Both the position numbers and the translations under genes were made by a program. Of a stretch of 55,000 bases of DNA, positions 30,510 through 42,660 are shown in pieces; position 1 is the first letter of the stretch, and every line of letters begins with the position of its first letter. Source of the DNA: Chrysomallon squamiferum (lineage: Eukaryota > Mollusca > Gastropoda > Neomphalida > Peltospiridae); contig CM022673.1 in NCBI GenBank assembly GCA_012295275.1, positions 10,835,788-10,890,787 of the forward strand. Reading direction: 5' to 3'. Below the pieces are notes generated by a model. It saw nothing but the letters and a program-made list of their open reading frames with translations. It was not told where the DNA came from and did no database searches.

Positions 30510-30665
30510 GATTTAGATCTGTATTATGATAAAGGGGAGGAAGATATTGTTCGTGCAAGCAGATTTAGATCTATTTTTTGATAAAAGGGGAGGAAAATAT
30601 TGTTCGTGCAGGCAGATTTAGATCTATTTTATGATATATGGGGAGGAAGATATTGTTTGTGCAAG
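30510..30665. repeat. 52-bp tandem triplicate
   Basis: Three copies starting GATTTAGATCT at 30510, 30562 and 30615, each containing GGGGAGGAAGATATTGTTCGTGCA-type sequence with small changes. No coding potential is evident. Confidence 0.9.
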
Positions 30666-30921
30666 TTTGTGCATGTGTACAATTTTAATTTGTTTTTTTA
30701 TATTCTTTTTTTTCTTTTTTTTTTTCTTGATCATACAAAGAAAGGAGAACAAAAATATCGTAGTAACGTCCATTCTTAACACATGGCAACAAATGAGAAA
30801 CTCTGATCAAATATCAAATGACGTCAGTTAAACTGAAAACACAACTGTAGCCTGATTGACATGCTACCACTTGGATAATAATGTGGATAAAACATCATAT
30901 TGAAAGAACTGTATAGAGATA

Positions 30922-31219
30922 AACTTGGCTAATTATAAAATGCTTAAAGATGAATTTAAATTAGAACAGTATATGTTAAAGCTGCCAACAAAAGCATGTT
31001 GGAACATCACGTGATGTGAAGCTTCCTGTGGAAACTGGTAGATGTTTCTATATTGAAAGAGAAGACAGAATACGACATTTATGTAATTTTGATATTTTTG
31101 ATGAGTTCCACTATATTTTTAACTGTATATCTTTATCTTTTCAGAGAAATAATTATATACCACATTATTAAACACTTAGACCAAATGCAATAACTTTTCA
31201 GCATGTATTTTCTACAAAA
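30922..31219 (+). mobile_element. Degenerate non-LTR retrotransposon relic (C-terminal end of a reverse-transcriptase ORF)
   Basis: Two overlapping frames encode a recognisable polypeptide end. First NLANYKMLKDEF...LEQYMLKLP (from 30922); then, after a one-base shift near 31009, RDVKLPVETGRCFY, EDRIRHLCNFD, DEFHYIFNC and NNYIPHY. A stop at 31169-31171 is followed in frame by RPNAITFQHVF. The LPVETGR...LC...DE-HY---C arrangement is what I know from the C-terminal tail of Jockey/CR1-like ORF2 proteins in molluscs and cnidarians. Frameshift plus stop mean it is dead. No 3' poly-A tail or target duplication was located, apart from the A run at about 31216-31236. Confidence 0.75.
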
Positions 31220-31924
31220 AAAAAAAAAAAAAAAAATTAATAAAACAAAAATAAACCAAAACAAATTAAAAATTAAATTTTTTTTTTTTAAAAGATTGAA
31301 AAAAAAATTAAAAATTAAAAAGATAAAAAAAAATTCACGAAAAAAAAAAAATAATAATCTAAAAATCACTTTTGAATAAAATTTCCCGATTTTTACAAAC
31401 AGTCATTGAGAGACTCAGTTTTCTGGGTAAAACTGTCATTAATATTTTCTGTACCACAACAGAAAATACAGTTTACATTACCTTATGTTCTCAGTACTGC
31501 AACCTGTGCACTTTTTAGAGAAATAAACAATTGCTTTGACTTGTCCTGGTATCGGTAATCGATTCTAGTATCAAATTTATAATCGTTTATTCATTGTATT
31601 TAACCTCGAAGAAGGAATACAGGTTAACGGTTAAGCACTTAACTTTGGCGTGTCAGCTCAATGTATCAGTTCTTACCTGAGCGCAAACAGGCACCAACAA
31701 CCATTCCATATCTGGTATAATATATAATACATTTATATTTTTTCATGTATCTGGGATAGCGCATATGCAAGAAACTAATATATAAACGTTAAGAACGGAT
31801 TTTTTTTTTTTATATAGTCTTCATCGTGATAAAATATAAGCAATAGATAAAAAATATACTCTTCAAAACTTATCATTTAAAATACAAACACTGACGTTCA
31901 TACACACATATCTACATTTATACA

Positions 31925-32022
31925 TACATACATATCTAGATACATACATACATACATACATACACACACCTACACACTTACATTTATACCTACATACATA
32001 CACACACAAACACACACCCACT

Positions 32023-32085
<63 letters not shown>
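31925..32085. repeat. (ATAC)n and (CA)n microsatellites
   Basis: Imperfect ATAC units are followed by a CA tract of about 60 bases (about 32026-32085). Cys/Val frames on the minus strand are artefacts. Confidence 0.93.
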
Positions 32086-32090
<5 letters not shown>

Positions 32091-33172
32091 AGACACACGA
32101 ATCCGCACATCTGCCAGTAAGTATTTTATAATGGGTGAAAAATAAAACGATGGTCAAGAGCAGGGATTTTCCAAATCGCCTTGGATATTTACGAACAGGA
32201 ATAGAATGAATGAATGGTTATAATTAACTTGTTTAGATTCCAATGTAAATAAAAATGTATATATACGCGTGAATACAACCTTAAACAATATTTACTAATA
32301 ACTTTATAAATCTATCTGCGACAACTATTGTAGATAAAGACTGCATGTCTAATTTTCATTGTTGTATATGTAAAATAAAAAAAATAAAAATTTCAAACGT
32401 TTATAACGTAGAAAAAAATAATTTATTCATCTTAAAACACAAGTACATAACAATCATGTTCAGTCAGTTAATAGTCGCATTGTTTACCGTCGCAAGATAG
32501 CTGAACCAAAACGAATCACTAATGCTTACAAACAAACAGAAGTAATGTACTGGTTGTTATTGTGGATGTGGGTAATTTGTTTTATCAGCGAATTGTACAA
32601 GAATGCTTGTTATGGTCAAACATCTTCATGTCAGACATTGTCAAAATTACTAGAACTCTTTTTAATAAACATGTCAAACAATCATACTTTGAAATGTGTG
32701 TTAACGTCTAAGCTGGAGGTTATACTGTCGGAAGTCGACAGACAGGTTATGTATGTTTGTTTGTCTGTCTTTTCGTCTGTTTAATACGACAATTTCATCG
32801 GTTGTAGTTATTGTAATTTGAGCAGGAGAATTTTTTTTTTTTTTTTTATAATTTGGCTGCCTATTATTTGTATTTCTTTCTTTATCTATTATTGTTGTTG
32901 TTGTTGTTCTCGTTATGTTGTTGTTGCTGCTGCTGTTGGCGGTAATAACGATGGCGTTGTTACTGTGGTCGTTATTGGTTTTTTTTTTTTTTTATTACTA
33001 TCATAAATTATATAACCTGCCAACAGCAATTAAACTACAGTAAATTTGGTAGAAAATGTAAAAACAAAACATGTTACAGTTTGTGAATAGGTAAACAGCA
33101 TTTCAATGTAAATTTCGAAAATGCTGGGACAAAACGTGAATATCTATGTAGTGAACCGGCTGTGTTTTTGTA

Positions 33173-33271
33173 TCATTCTCTCACCATCGCCTGCCCTCCT
33201 GAACTTTGCAGCTCCTGCAAAATAAATTTTATATGTATCAGTGCCATACCATATATATATATTTACATGCA

Positions 33272-33363
<92 letters not shown>

Positions 33364-33471
33364 TATACTTTATACCTAATTTGTTTCATAAATATTAACT
33401 GGGATTTAAATTAAAAATATTTATTGTTTTTTCTATTCGCTGATTTCTTGTGTTTTATCTTTCTTTTTTCT

Positions 33472-33537
<66 letters not shown>

Positions 33538-33635
33538 AAAGACTGATTTTATTTTGCATTAGTCTTGGCCTTAAATGATGCTTATTTTAAATGAAATAAT
33601 TCTTACTTTATTTTATTTTAAATAAAAACAATATA

Positions 33636-33666
<31 letters not shown>

Positions 33667-34484
33667 AGATATATATTTAAAAGCCTTTTGTTGTAAATGT
33701 GCTTGGCGTTCCGTTAATGGCCGTTTAATCCCAGACATACGCAGTCACAGGCGGTTAGCTCTACACCTGTTATTATCTGTAGCGATAAACAGCGCCTGTA
33801 TTCTAATTACACACACGATGTAGAAAATTATTTAATGATATGCTCGACTTATCGATTTGGCCTAATCCTAACCCGTTACCATGGGGATGGTGTTAAGAAC
33901 CTCCAGGTTGAAATGCGATCCGGAATTATTGGCGGGCTTTGATGATCGTAATTATAACATGCTGTTGTCGTGGCAACGCCAGTGTCGTCGTCTGCATTGC
34001 TAAATTTCACTTGCTCGAGTAGGTAGCCTTGAACACGGAATGTTAATAACGTAAAGCTTATGTAGGCCAACAGTATGTTATAAGAATAACAAGACGTGTC
34101 GTCTAGACCGAATTTTGAGAAATGAACTGGTTACCGCTTTTATATTTCGCTTCAACGTACCTGTGCTTCCTGTACCAGAGAGCAGAACGGGCAGAACCAG
34201 TGGAGCAGACAATCCTTCAAAAATGAACCCTGTGAAAAAAAGAAAAGAAAATAAGAATATACACACACACATACACACACATTATATGTTTATTTTCATT
34301 TCTTAATTTTGCTAAATTCATACACAAACATGTATTAAAAATCGAACTTTATAACAATGAAAAACTTAACTATTCAAAAATCATACACACACACACACAC
34401 ATACACACAGAAATATGTATATATATCTGTGTGTGTGTATATATATATATATATATAAATTTTTAAATATATATATATATATAT

Positions 34485-34524
<40 letters not shown>

Positions 34525-35162
34525 AGATATATAGATAGATTAAATTTTAAGTTAGTTTCTTTTTTATAAAGTCCAGTTTTATTTCACAAATCATTTGGTC
34601 ATTGATCTAAAAGGCATGCATATTATCACAATATTTTATAATGTCAGGGTTAAATTGTTAATTTCAAATGTTTTTTAACCCACAGGGCGAACGAGATAAT
34701 TAAAAAATATGTCAGATACTTTTATTTAAGCATCCAATGATCACTTGGATTTTCTTTTAGATAAGCGATGAATTTAATGGATAAATATTAATTTAAAAAA
34801 ATATATTGAAATATCGATTAACAACCATTCTTTTATTTTTAATTTTTTTTTTTTTTTTTTAATTTTAATATTTTTTTATTACAGTTTTTGTTTCATTCAT
34901 TCATTCTTCCCTATCTTTCTTTTTTCATTCATCAGACTGAATTGCTTACCTCGATGCCTTTCTGTTCTCTCACTTTCCCTCTGATCAAGGCTGTCGACCA
35001 CACTCCTACCGGTCCCAACGTCGACAGACATCCACGGAGACAGCAGCTTTCGCCGACGGCTTCGGCATTTTTGCCTGCAGTGTAACACGGCGCTATGTAG
35101 GTGATTAGACACAGCCCGAAGTTCCCGAAACACGAAAATAATCCATTTTGCCACTCGCCCAT
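33173..35162 (-). CDS. PLAC8-domain Cys-rich protein (cornifelin/PLAC8-like), paralogue 2
   Basis: Exons 34950-35162, 34161-34229 and 33173-33214, all joined in phase 0, give 107 aa: MGEWQNGLFSCF..., then GSFLKDCLLHWFCPFC..., then ELQSSGGQAMVRE and a TGA stop. The PLAC8 family comprises small Cys-rich, membrane-associated proteins; plant members affect metal transport and organ size, and animal roles are poorly defined. Family marks are NGLF-CF, CLITYIAPCYTAGKNAEAVGESC (about residues 17-39), the basic IRGKVREQKGIEG block ending at the exon 1/2 border, and the second hydrophobic Cys pair WFCPFC. Exon lengths 213 and 69 match the other copy exactly, and only the tail differs by one codon. The start codon is the first ATG of the conserved frame. 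Introns contain GA (33276-33359) and CT (33475-33530) repeats. The gene is probably active; exact function unknown. Confidence 0.9.
33276..33530. repeat. (GA)n and (CT)n microsatellites in PLAC8 paralogue 2 intron
   Basis: GA at 33276-33359 and CT at 33475-33530, separated by about 115 bases. They are of opposite strand sense, so they could pair as an inverted repeat in the transcript. Sequence at 33369-33403 matches 45596-45630 with one mismatch. Confidence 0.94.
34435..34525. repeat. (TA)n and (GATA)n microsatellites
   Basis: Two AT runs separated by AAATTTTTAAAT lead into about eleven GATA/TAGA units, inside the intron between exons 34161-34229 and 34950-35162. Confidence 0.92.
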
Positions 35163-35805
35163 TTTCAGTTGAGTTAAATTTTTAAAATGTGTGCAGTGGT
35201 GGGAGAGGCGCCCTTTAAAGGTTTATTCTTGCAGTGAATGTTAAAATTCTCTCAGTGATACAAGTCCAGGTTTTTCTCTCTCTCTCTCTTTTTGTTTCTT
35301 GTTGCCAAGGGTAACCTAAGATTATAGCTTTAATTAGCATGTTTTTTTTTTTCTCTCTCTTCAACTTGTGTTGCATATTGCAGACTACCTCATTAAGCTT
35401 AAATAATCGGATTTCAGGCGTGGTTAATCCGAAGTTCATAGTTTATGTCAGATTATTAGCAATAAGCTTTTCAGATCGGTAAGACTATATAACTGTAAGT
35501 GTTAATAAAAGTGTTACATCCTTCTACCATGGACGCCACTGATTATGACGTCATATCGTGTATGCACGACCTAATTAATGTGCTTGCACCACTGGGTTAA
35601 ATAGACACATTAATTACAGAATATTCATATTAACACCCCAATTCCCAAAGAACGTACTCTAAATCATAATTATAATTAATTTCATTGAAAACGTTAATTA
35701 CTTAACTAGTTTAATATGACCGAAATGACACGTGTCCATGACAAACGTGCATGAACTCTTCTTTAACAATAAAGAACAAATATGGAAAGTAATTTAAATT
35801 TCAAA

Positions 35806-35839
<34 letters not shown>

Positions 35840-36360
35840 TCAGTAAAAGATAATTAACGTAATGAATATTTAAAAATGGCTTTGTCAGTGCTTTGTCTAG
35901 CTTGTTTAATCTTATATTATTTAACTTAAATACACACATTCTTCCCAGATAACAGTCTGTTCAGACTGATCCAGAATCATTTAATGTTCGAAAATATTTA
36001 AAAAAAAAAAAAAAAAAATTATTCTTGGAATCTTGAAAAATCCGCATACAACGCATGTAAAATAGTGGGAAAAAAAGAAACAAACAAAAAAAAAACAAAC
36101 AAAAAAAAAACAACAACAAAAACACTAAGATACTGTAAACATTAAAAGTTAAAATTATTTCAAAAAAATTTGCAAAAAGAGTCCATATAACGTTCATTTC
36201 AGTAATAATGCAATATTTTGAAAAACATAAACGGATAATTTTATTCATGAAAGATGTCATAAAGTTGTAAAGTTTTAAAATCTTTAACACAATACATTTT
36301 ACTTGTTTAATAATAATATTACTAATTATATTTAAATATTTAATAAACGGTATAGGTTTG
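35163..36360. other. 5' flank of PLAC8 paralogue 2 and AT-rich intergenic DNA
   Basis: No coding similarity. A TTTAAA (35214-35219) lies about 52 bases upstream of the PLAC8 start codon on its strand and could serve as a TATA-like element. A full palindromic TGACGTCA (35546-35553) is a perfect cAMP-response-element consensus about 385 bases upstream, but a single site can occur by chance. Further upstream are A runs near 35818-35839 and 36000-36018. Confidence 0.4.
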
Positions 36361-37600
36361 TCATGTGTAGTGTGATACTGTATACTGTTTAGTGCGATGA
36401 ATGATATATAGTATGATGTTTAGTGTGATTTTGTGTAATGTATGATGTATGATGTTGTATGATGTAGACAGTGATGTTTTATGATGTATAGTGTGATAAT
36501 CTATAATGTGTAGTGTGATGTTATATGTTGTTTAATGTGGTGGTGTATGAGTTTGTATGATGTACAGTGTGATGTTGCATGATATTGTATGATGTATAAT
36601 GTGATGGTATATGATGTGTAGTATGATGTTTTATAATGTGTTGAGTGATGCTTTATGTGTAGTATGATGCTGTATGTCGTATAGTATGGATTTTGTATGT
36701 GTAGTGTTATATTGGATAATGTGTAGTGTGATGTTGTATAATGTACAGTGTGATGTTGTATAATGTATAGTGTGATGTTGTATAATGTACAGTGTGATGT
36801 TGTATGATGTATAGTGTGATGTTTTAGCATATGTAGTGTGATGTTATATAATGTACAGTGTGATGTTGTATGATGTATAGTGTGATGTTTCATCATATGT
36901 AGTGTTATGTTGTATGATATGTAGTTTGATGCTGTATAATGTGTAGCTGATGTATTGTGTAGTGTGATGTTTTAGTGTATACAGTCGTGCAGTATGATAT
37001 ATGATATGGTATTATGCAGTGTAACTGTTGTGCAATATGATACATGATATGGTATTATGTAGTGTAACTGTTGTGCAATATGATATATGATATGGTATTA
37101 TGTAGTGTAACTGTTGTGCAATATGATATATGATATGGTATTATGCAGTGTAACTGTTGTGCAGTTTATATATACAGGGTGTCCCAGAAGTCACGCACCA
37201 TGAAGATTTTTATTTAGATACATATGAATAACATTTTTATTAATAATAATCATAACAAATGCTCAAATTGCTTGCCCTCTGCATTGATACATACTTCAGT
37301 TCTCTTTATAAAACTGTTTTTTACTCTGTAATATAAAAAAAAATATATATATATACATGTATATGGTGCGCGACTTCTGGGACACCCTGTATGATATGGT
37401 ATTATGTAGTGTAACTGTTGTGCAATTTATATATATGATATGGTATTATGTAGTGTAACTGTTGTGCAGTATGATATATGATATGTTATTATGTAGTGTA
37501 ACTGTTGTGCAGTATGATGTATGATATGGTATTATGTAGTGTAACTGTTGTGCAATATGATGTATGATATGGTATTATGCAGTGTAACAGTATTGTGTAG
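36360..37600. repeat. 22-bp and 43-bp minisatellite arrays interrupted by a MITE
   Basis: From about 36360 to 36990 the unit is roughly TGTGATGTTGTATAATGTACAG with many variants. From about 36997 to 37170, and again from 37391 to about 37590, the unit is a more regular 43-mer containing GATATGGTATTATG and AGTGTAACTGTTGTGCAA. The two unit types share the TAGTGTGATG/TAGTGTAAC theme and probably derive from one another. A His/Thr-rich minus-strand frame at 36501-36896 is a repeat artefact. Confidence 0.9.
37175..37389. mobile_element. Mariner/Tc1-type MITE, 215 bp, with 27-bp terminal inverted repeats
   Basis: The left end reads CAGGGTGTCCCAGAAGTC followed by ACGCACCAT. The right end is its reverse complement with a single mismatch over 27 bases. 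Both ends are flanked by TA (37173-37174 and 37390-37391), the standard Tc1/mariner target duplication. The interior is AT-rich with no transposase coding, so the element is non-autonomous. The CAGGGTGTCCCA terminus is typical of mariner-like ends. Confidence 0.93.
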
Positions 37601-38217
37601 TGTGATGTTTCATGGTATGCTCTTGAATATAGTGTACAAATGAAGTTGCAGCGTTGCATAGTATTACGTTTGTTACTGTATTATATAATCAGAGGGACGG
37701 ACACAGAGAGAGAGAGACGGAATCAGAGAGAATCATCAAAGACAAGTTGAGAGAAAAATCAAGAGTTAAAAGGTTAAGGGTTATGTTCGGAGTTGAAAAT
37801 AAAGTAACTCAGTTTGAAATTCTATCCAGTCATGGACATTTCTAGGATATTACAGTCTGGTAAATATTCGCTTAATGTGTTATTTACATAAACGTATACA
37901 TTTCCCCGGCAGGTAGTAAGCCAAACAATTTACTACAGTTTAACGGGTCTTTCAGAGAATCAGAATTTATTTTGTTTATTCTTTGTTACCATTAGGCTAA
38001 TAGGACCTCTACAGATTCACGAAAGTGAAACCTCCGTCATGTCTAAACCTGAAAAGAAAAAATGTGGGTTAACCACATTCACAGGACTAGAGATGGCTGG
38101 ATCGGGAAATATATTACAACGCTTAAGTATGAAAATAAAATTTTGTACGGAAAACTCATACCATGTTCTATGAAAGACCCTGCAGAAGAGATTTCAAACA
38201 CTATTCCAGTTAATAAT

Positions 38218-38262
<45 letters not shown>

Positions 38263-40294
38263 CAGGCCCTGATTTGGAACTGGAAATACTCCTGCAGTAT
38301 AAAAGCGAGAAGACATCATCGGGGATTCAACGAATTAATAATTGACTATTTCCTGTGACGCTGTCTGCGTTATCCAGTAACGACGAAATAACGTCGTTTG
38401 TTTTCTTGTGTAACAAACTTTGACAGAAACGGAAGGAAAACAGAAAAACAAAAATTTTTTTTTTTTTTTTTTTTTTTTAAATTCCACCTTCAAAAACTGT
38501 TTCTGGTTTCTGGGTATTCCATTGCCATATCATGAATAATAATAATTTTCGAATTTAATATGTCCACAAACATTTGTTTGCAAACAAAACCAAACACATT
38601 GTTTGCACGTTTTTTTTGTAAGCATTTGTTAGCATTCTTTTAAAACAAAGCAGAATCAGGAATTACCTAACAAGTTATGATCATGTTGATGTCGCTGATG
38701 ATGAAATAAAATATAAAGATGACGAAGACGTTGATGATAATGATGGTGAAGATTATGATGATGACGTTGATGATGATGATAATATAAACAGTCTACATTT
38801 AAATAAATCAAAACAAAGGCACTGATCAAGAAAATATATGTTAATTTTATTCGCACATTCACAATTTAAATCAAAACATGCAAATAAATACAAAAATACA
38901 CGCTTATAAATGTACTTTAAAAATAAAATTAATATGAAACTTTTATTATATCTTTGGGTTGTTAAAAAAATGTACATTCAGTCAATGAATAAAAAATCAA
39001 CAAACAAAACAAATGTTATCGTATTTTAAATCTACATTTTGAGAATAATTACTGCATATTTTCACCAATACTAGTAATCTGTATACCAATAAAATAGTTA
39101 TTTTCCTAAATGATGTTTTAAAAGAACATTCTTCTTTTCGATAGATCAAAAATATGCAATATTTAAGTTTTCGAATTAAATTAAATTGTTTTGTTTTTTT
39201 ACATTCATTCGCAAAAGGAAACTGTCCTACAATACTGTTCTAAACATATCAAATTATATTTCTTCTAACAGTTACATTACTTATTACTAAACTATCATGT
39301 TTTATCATTCTGTGCTAAAATGATTAAAACTACATTATACTGCCGTATATTGTAATACGAATTATCATAATTATTCATAATCTCTTTATTAAAAATGAAT
39401 AAAATAAAATTTATTAGTTTTCAATCAAACAGGATCGAATTTAGTTTTTAAGCCTTTTAAAATAGTATTGCATTTTAATTAAAATAGGTATATTATTATT
39501 ATTATTATTTATTATTATTATTATTATTATTTTTATTCCCGACCCTTAGAGCTCCAAGATACTTATACCTTTGACTGCCCTAATAATATGATATAATTTA
39601 CATATATATATTAACAGACAAAACCTATATATATTATTATTACAGAACAAAGTGGTTGTGTAGAAAATAGTACCAAGAAAAGATAAATCAGTATCTAAAT
39701 CTATATTTTTTATATATAAATATAAGTTATGTAAAGCTTATGGAGTAGTTATAATCTGCATGCAATGTGTAGTACGTGTTAAAATGTTTTGAAAAATAAA
39801 TAAATAAATAAAAAATAAAAAATACATATGGTAAACGATGACGTCGACATATACGTCTTAGGAGATAACAAAGTGTTTTACAAACTAAGATTAATATACC
39901 GTAAATCCTTCAGTGACAGACTCAAGAGTGCTAATACATTTTTAACATGGATGGATGCAGCTTTCGACAGATATCTCTACGTCTTCTAACAAAATATGCT
40001 AGGAGTTAAAAAGATGTATATGAAAAATATATATATTGAAAAATGGGTTTAAATTTAATTCAAGCATACTTGTGTTCTGTCCTGCTATAAATATGTGTTC
40101 TATTCTAATAAAGACTGATTAACTAAAGTACAAACCGGGTTTAATAATAATTCTGCCTTTTTCTGAGGATTTACGGTACTCAAGGACCTTAATTTATTGT
40201 TGTACTTTATTATTTCATTATTTTTTCCAAAAATTAGAGTTCCAACACTGACTGATATCAGTTACGAACGAAACAGTTTTTGTTTGTTTGTTCC

Positions 40295-40332
<38 letters not shown>

Positions 40333-40411
40333 TAATTTAAAAAATCCATTTGTTGCTATTTCATCGTCAGCAGTGAAATGACCCAAAGTAAGTAGGTCAA
40401 AGGTCACTCTT
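37600..40411. other. AT-rich intergenic region between the PLAC8 paralogues
   Basis: No recognisable gene. It includes a T run of about 40 bases (38219-38258), another T run near 38455-38478, GAT-type trinucleotides at 38680-38785, ATT runs near 39490-39530 and an A run at about 40299-40325. The open frame at 38062-38358 crosses the long T run and has no recognisable similarity. Confidence 0.5.
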
Positions 40412-42615
40412 TCATTCTCGTGCCATAGCTTGTTGTGTTACTTCTCCTTTCAGTTCCTGTAAAAAGAATTTCGATTGGTCAGTAATAATGAGACGAAGAA
40501 GAAAGAAAAATTACAAAGTAGAAGACGTAAAGTTCCTTGTTTGTGGTGTCATTTTTGATACTAATATCGACAAATTTACAATTTCACTGCTTTGTGTGTA
40601 TGGGTCTATGAAAGCTTTATACACAAACACGTGTTTATTACTATTAGTATGGCGCCCGTATTTTCAGTGCTTCTCAAATTCCCACTGGAAAGCGGCTGTT
40701 ATTGTTTTGTTTTGTTGGTTGCTGTATTTTGTTTTTTTTGGGGGGGAGAGGAGTGTATTTGTGTTTTCTTTTTCTTTTTCTTTTTTTTTTTTTGTTGTTG
40801 CTGGGTTTTTTTCTGATATTTAATATTGTTTTGTTGCTGGTGGTATTCTTCCCTCTTTTAAATATATTCAATGAGTTTAATACGTTATGCATCATGGGTA
40901 TAGAAATGAAATAAAATCTTACCTGAGCTTCTTGTATCAAGGCACAAATAGCACAAAACCAGTGCATTATACAGTCATTCATGAACGATCCCTACAATGA
41001 TAATAATAATAATAATAATAACAATAATAATAATAACAATAACAACACTACTACTACTACTACTACTACTAATAGTAATAACAACAATAACAGTACTACT
41101 ACTACTAAAAATAATAGTATTAGTTTTAATAATAACAACTACAACAACAATAATTATTATATTAGTAGTAGTAATAATAATAATAACAACAAGAACAACA
41201 ATAATAATAATAGTAGTAATAATAATAAAAACAATAATATTAATGATGATGATGATGATAGTGATAAAAAGATTGTCACCATCGTCTTAATAAGAACAAC
41301 AAAAATGATAATAATAACAAAACTAATAACAATGATAATGATAAATAATTACAGTAGAAGTAATAATAACAATAGAGAATTAGAAGTAGTGGTAGTAGTA
41401 CTAGTAGAGTAGCAGCTGCAGTAGTACATACTAATATATGTCATTATATGAACCTATATTATTAATATTTGTATATCTGTCTTTCAGTCTGTCTGTCTGT
41501 GTGTATATGTATATATACACACACACACACGTACATATGTATCCTCTATGTAATGATCTCTGTAAGGTTATTTCTAATCGTTAATGCTAACAATATCGTC
41601 TTCCAGCCTGGTTCAAGGATTTAAGCTATTAATAACTCTCCTGGCTAATTTATTTATCACCTGAACGTCTTCCAAGTCTATCAATCTTATTCAGATATAG
41701 AGCAGACGAGAAGAATGGCGTTTTGTATCAAACGACTCGTTGCTACGGTAAACAGCCAATAACAAAAGAACAAAGCCGCAAAACACAATATGGAGGAGTT
41801 ACGGTGGGGAATTTTAACTGTATTTGGATCTGAATAAACTAACTTAATGCTTGCTCTTCATTAAAATTTATAGCGATTCCTAAATCAAGCACAAGGAGGG
41901 ATGCGCAATAAAGAGTAATGTTGTTGTTTTTTTCTAATTATTATTATTATTATTATTATTACACACACACAAATAAAAAATTGAAAACAAAAAAATAATA
42001 ATAATAACAACAACAAAAACTCACAAGCACGTTATATAGAACCAAAAAAGAAAAGAAAAAAAAAAAAAAAAAATGGGTCCGTATTTATTTGTGTTTTGAC
42101 TTGTTTTGAGTTTTTGTTGTTGTTGTTGTTGTTGCCTGGATTCACCTGGTGAAGTATAATCAATCCTATGCATTTTTATTATAAATTTTATCATGGCGAT
42201 TCCAGATGAGGACCTAATTAAGACGTTGTTTTGAGATTAACGGATTATCGTTAACGAGTGGGGACGACACAACGGTGATCTTGTTCGTGTTGTGGATCAA
42301 ACACAACTGATTAACACACTAGCAGCGCGAACCACAGAGGTCATTAACACGTTTCCAATTTTGAATAAGAATAATTTGAAATAGCCTTGACATGTGTCAA
42401 CATAAACATGCACATACGCGTACGTTCTTCAGTACAAACGCAGATTAGCACCACAAGGCAAACCAAACAGACTGTGAAAAAAAAAAAAAAAAAAAACTAT
42501 GGCTTTGAAAAACGAAAGGTTTGGGGAAAAAAAAAAAAAAAAAAAAAATTATAATAAATAAATAATGGAAAAGATTAAAATGTGTGTATCTATAGTAAGC
42601 GAAATTCTACAATTT

Positions 42616-42660
<45 letters not shown>

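Larger units (their letters stand above)
29543..33172. other. Intergenic region between SUGCT and the first PLAC8 gene
   Basis: No intact gene is recognisable. It contains an AAT array (29786-29864), a possible tRNA-derived SINE fragment (30265-30345), a 52-bp triplicate (30510-30665), a non-LTR retrotransposon relic (30922-31219), ATAC/CA repeats (about 31925-32085) and trinucleotide/T-rich sequence near 32830-33000. The segment at 31620-31690 (GTTAACGGTTAAGCAC and CTCAATGTATCAGTT) is faintly tRNA-like and may be another SINE remnant. Confidence 0.5.

Noticed and set aside
33876-34070. 64-codon minus-strand frame as an alternative last exon of PLAC8 paralogue 2
   Set aside because: From a phase-0 join it gives a stop within seven codons, whereas 33173-33214 matches the paralogue's tail (ELQ...QAMVRE).
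36501-36896. His/Thr-rich repeat frame of 131 codons
   Set aside because: Minus-strand translation of the 22-bp minisatellite.
38062-38358. 98-codon plus-strand frame
   Set aside because: Crosses a 40-base T run and has no family similarity or splice context.
40981-41412. Asn/Thr-rich frame of 143 codons resembling a low-complexity protein
   Set aside because: Imperfect trinucleotide microsatellite that starts exactly at the acceptor of PLAC8 exon 2, so it is intron.
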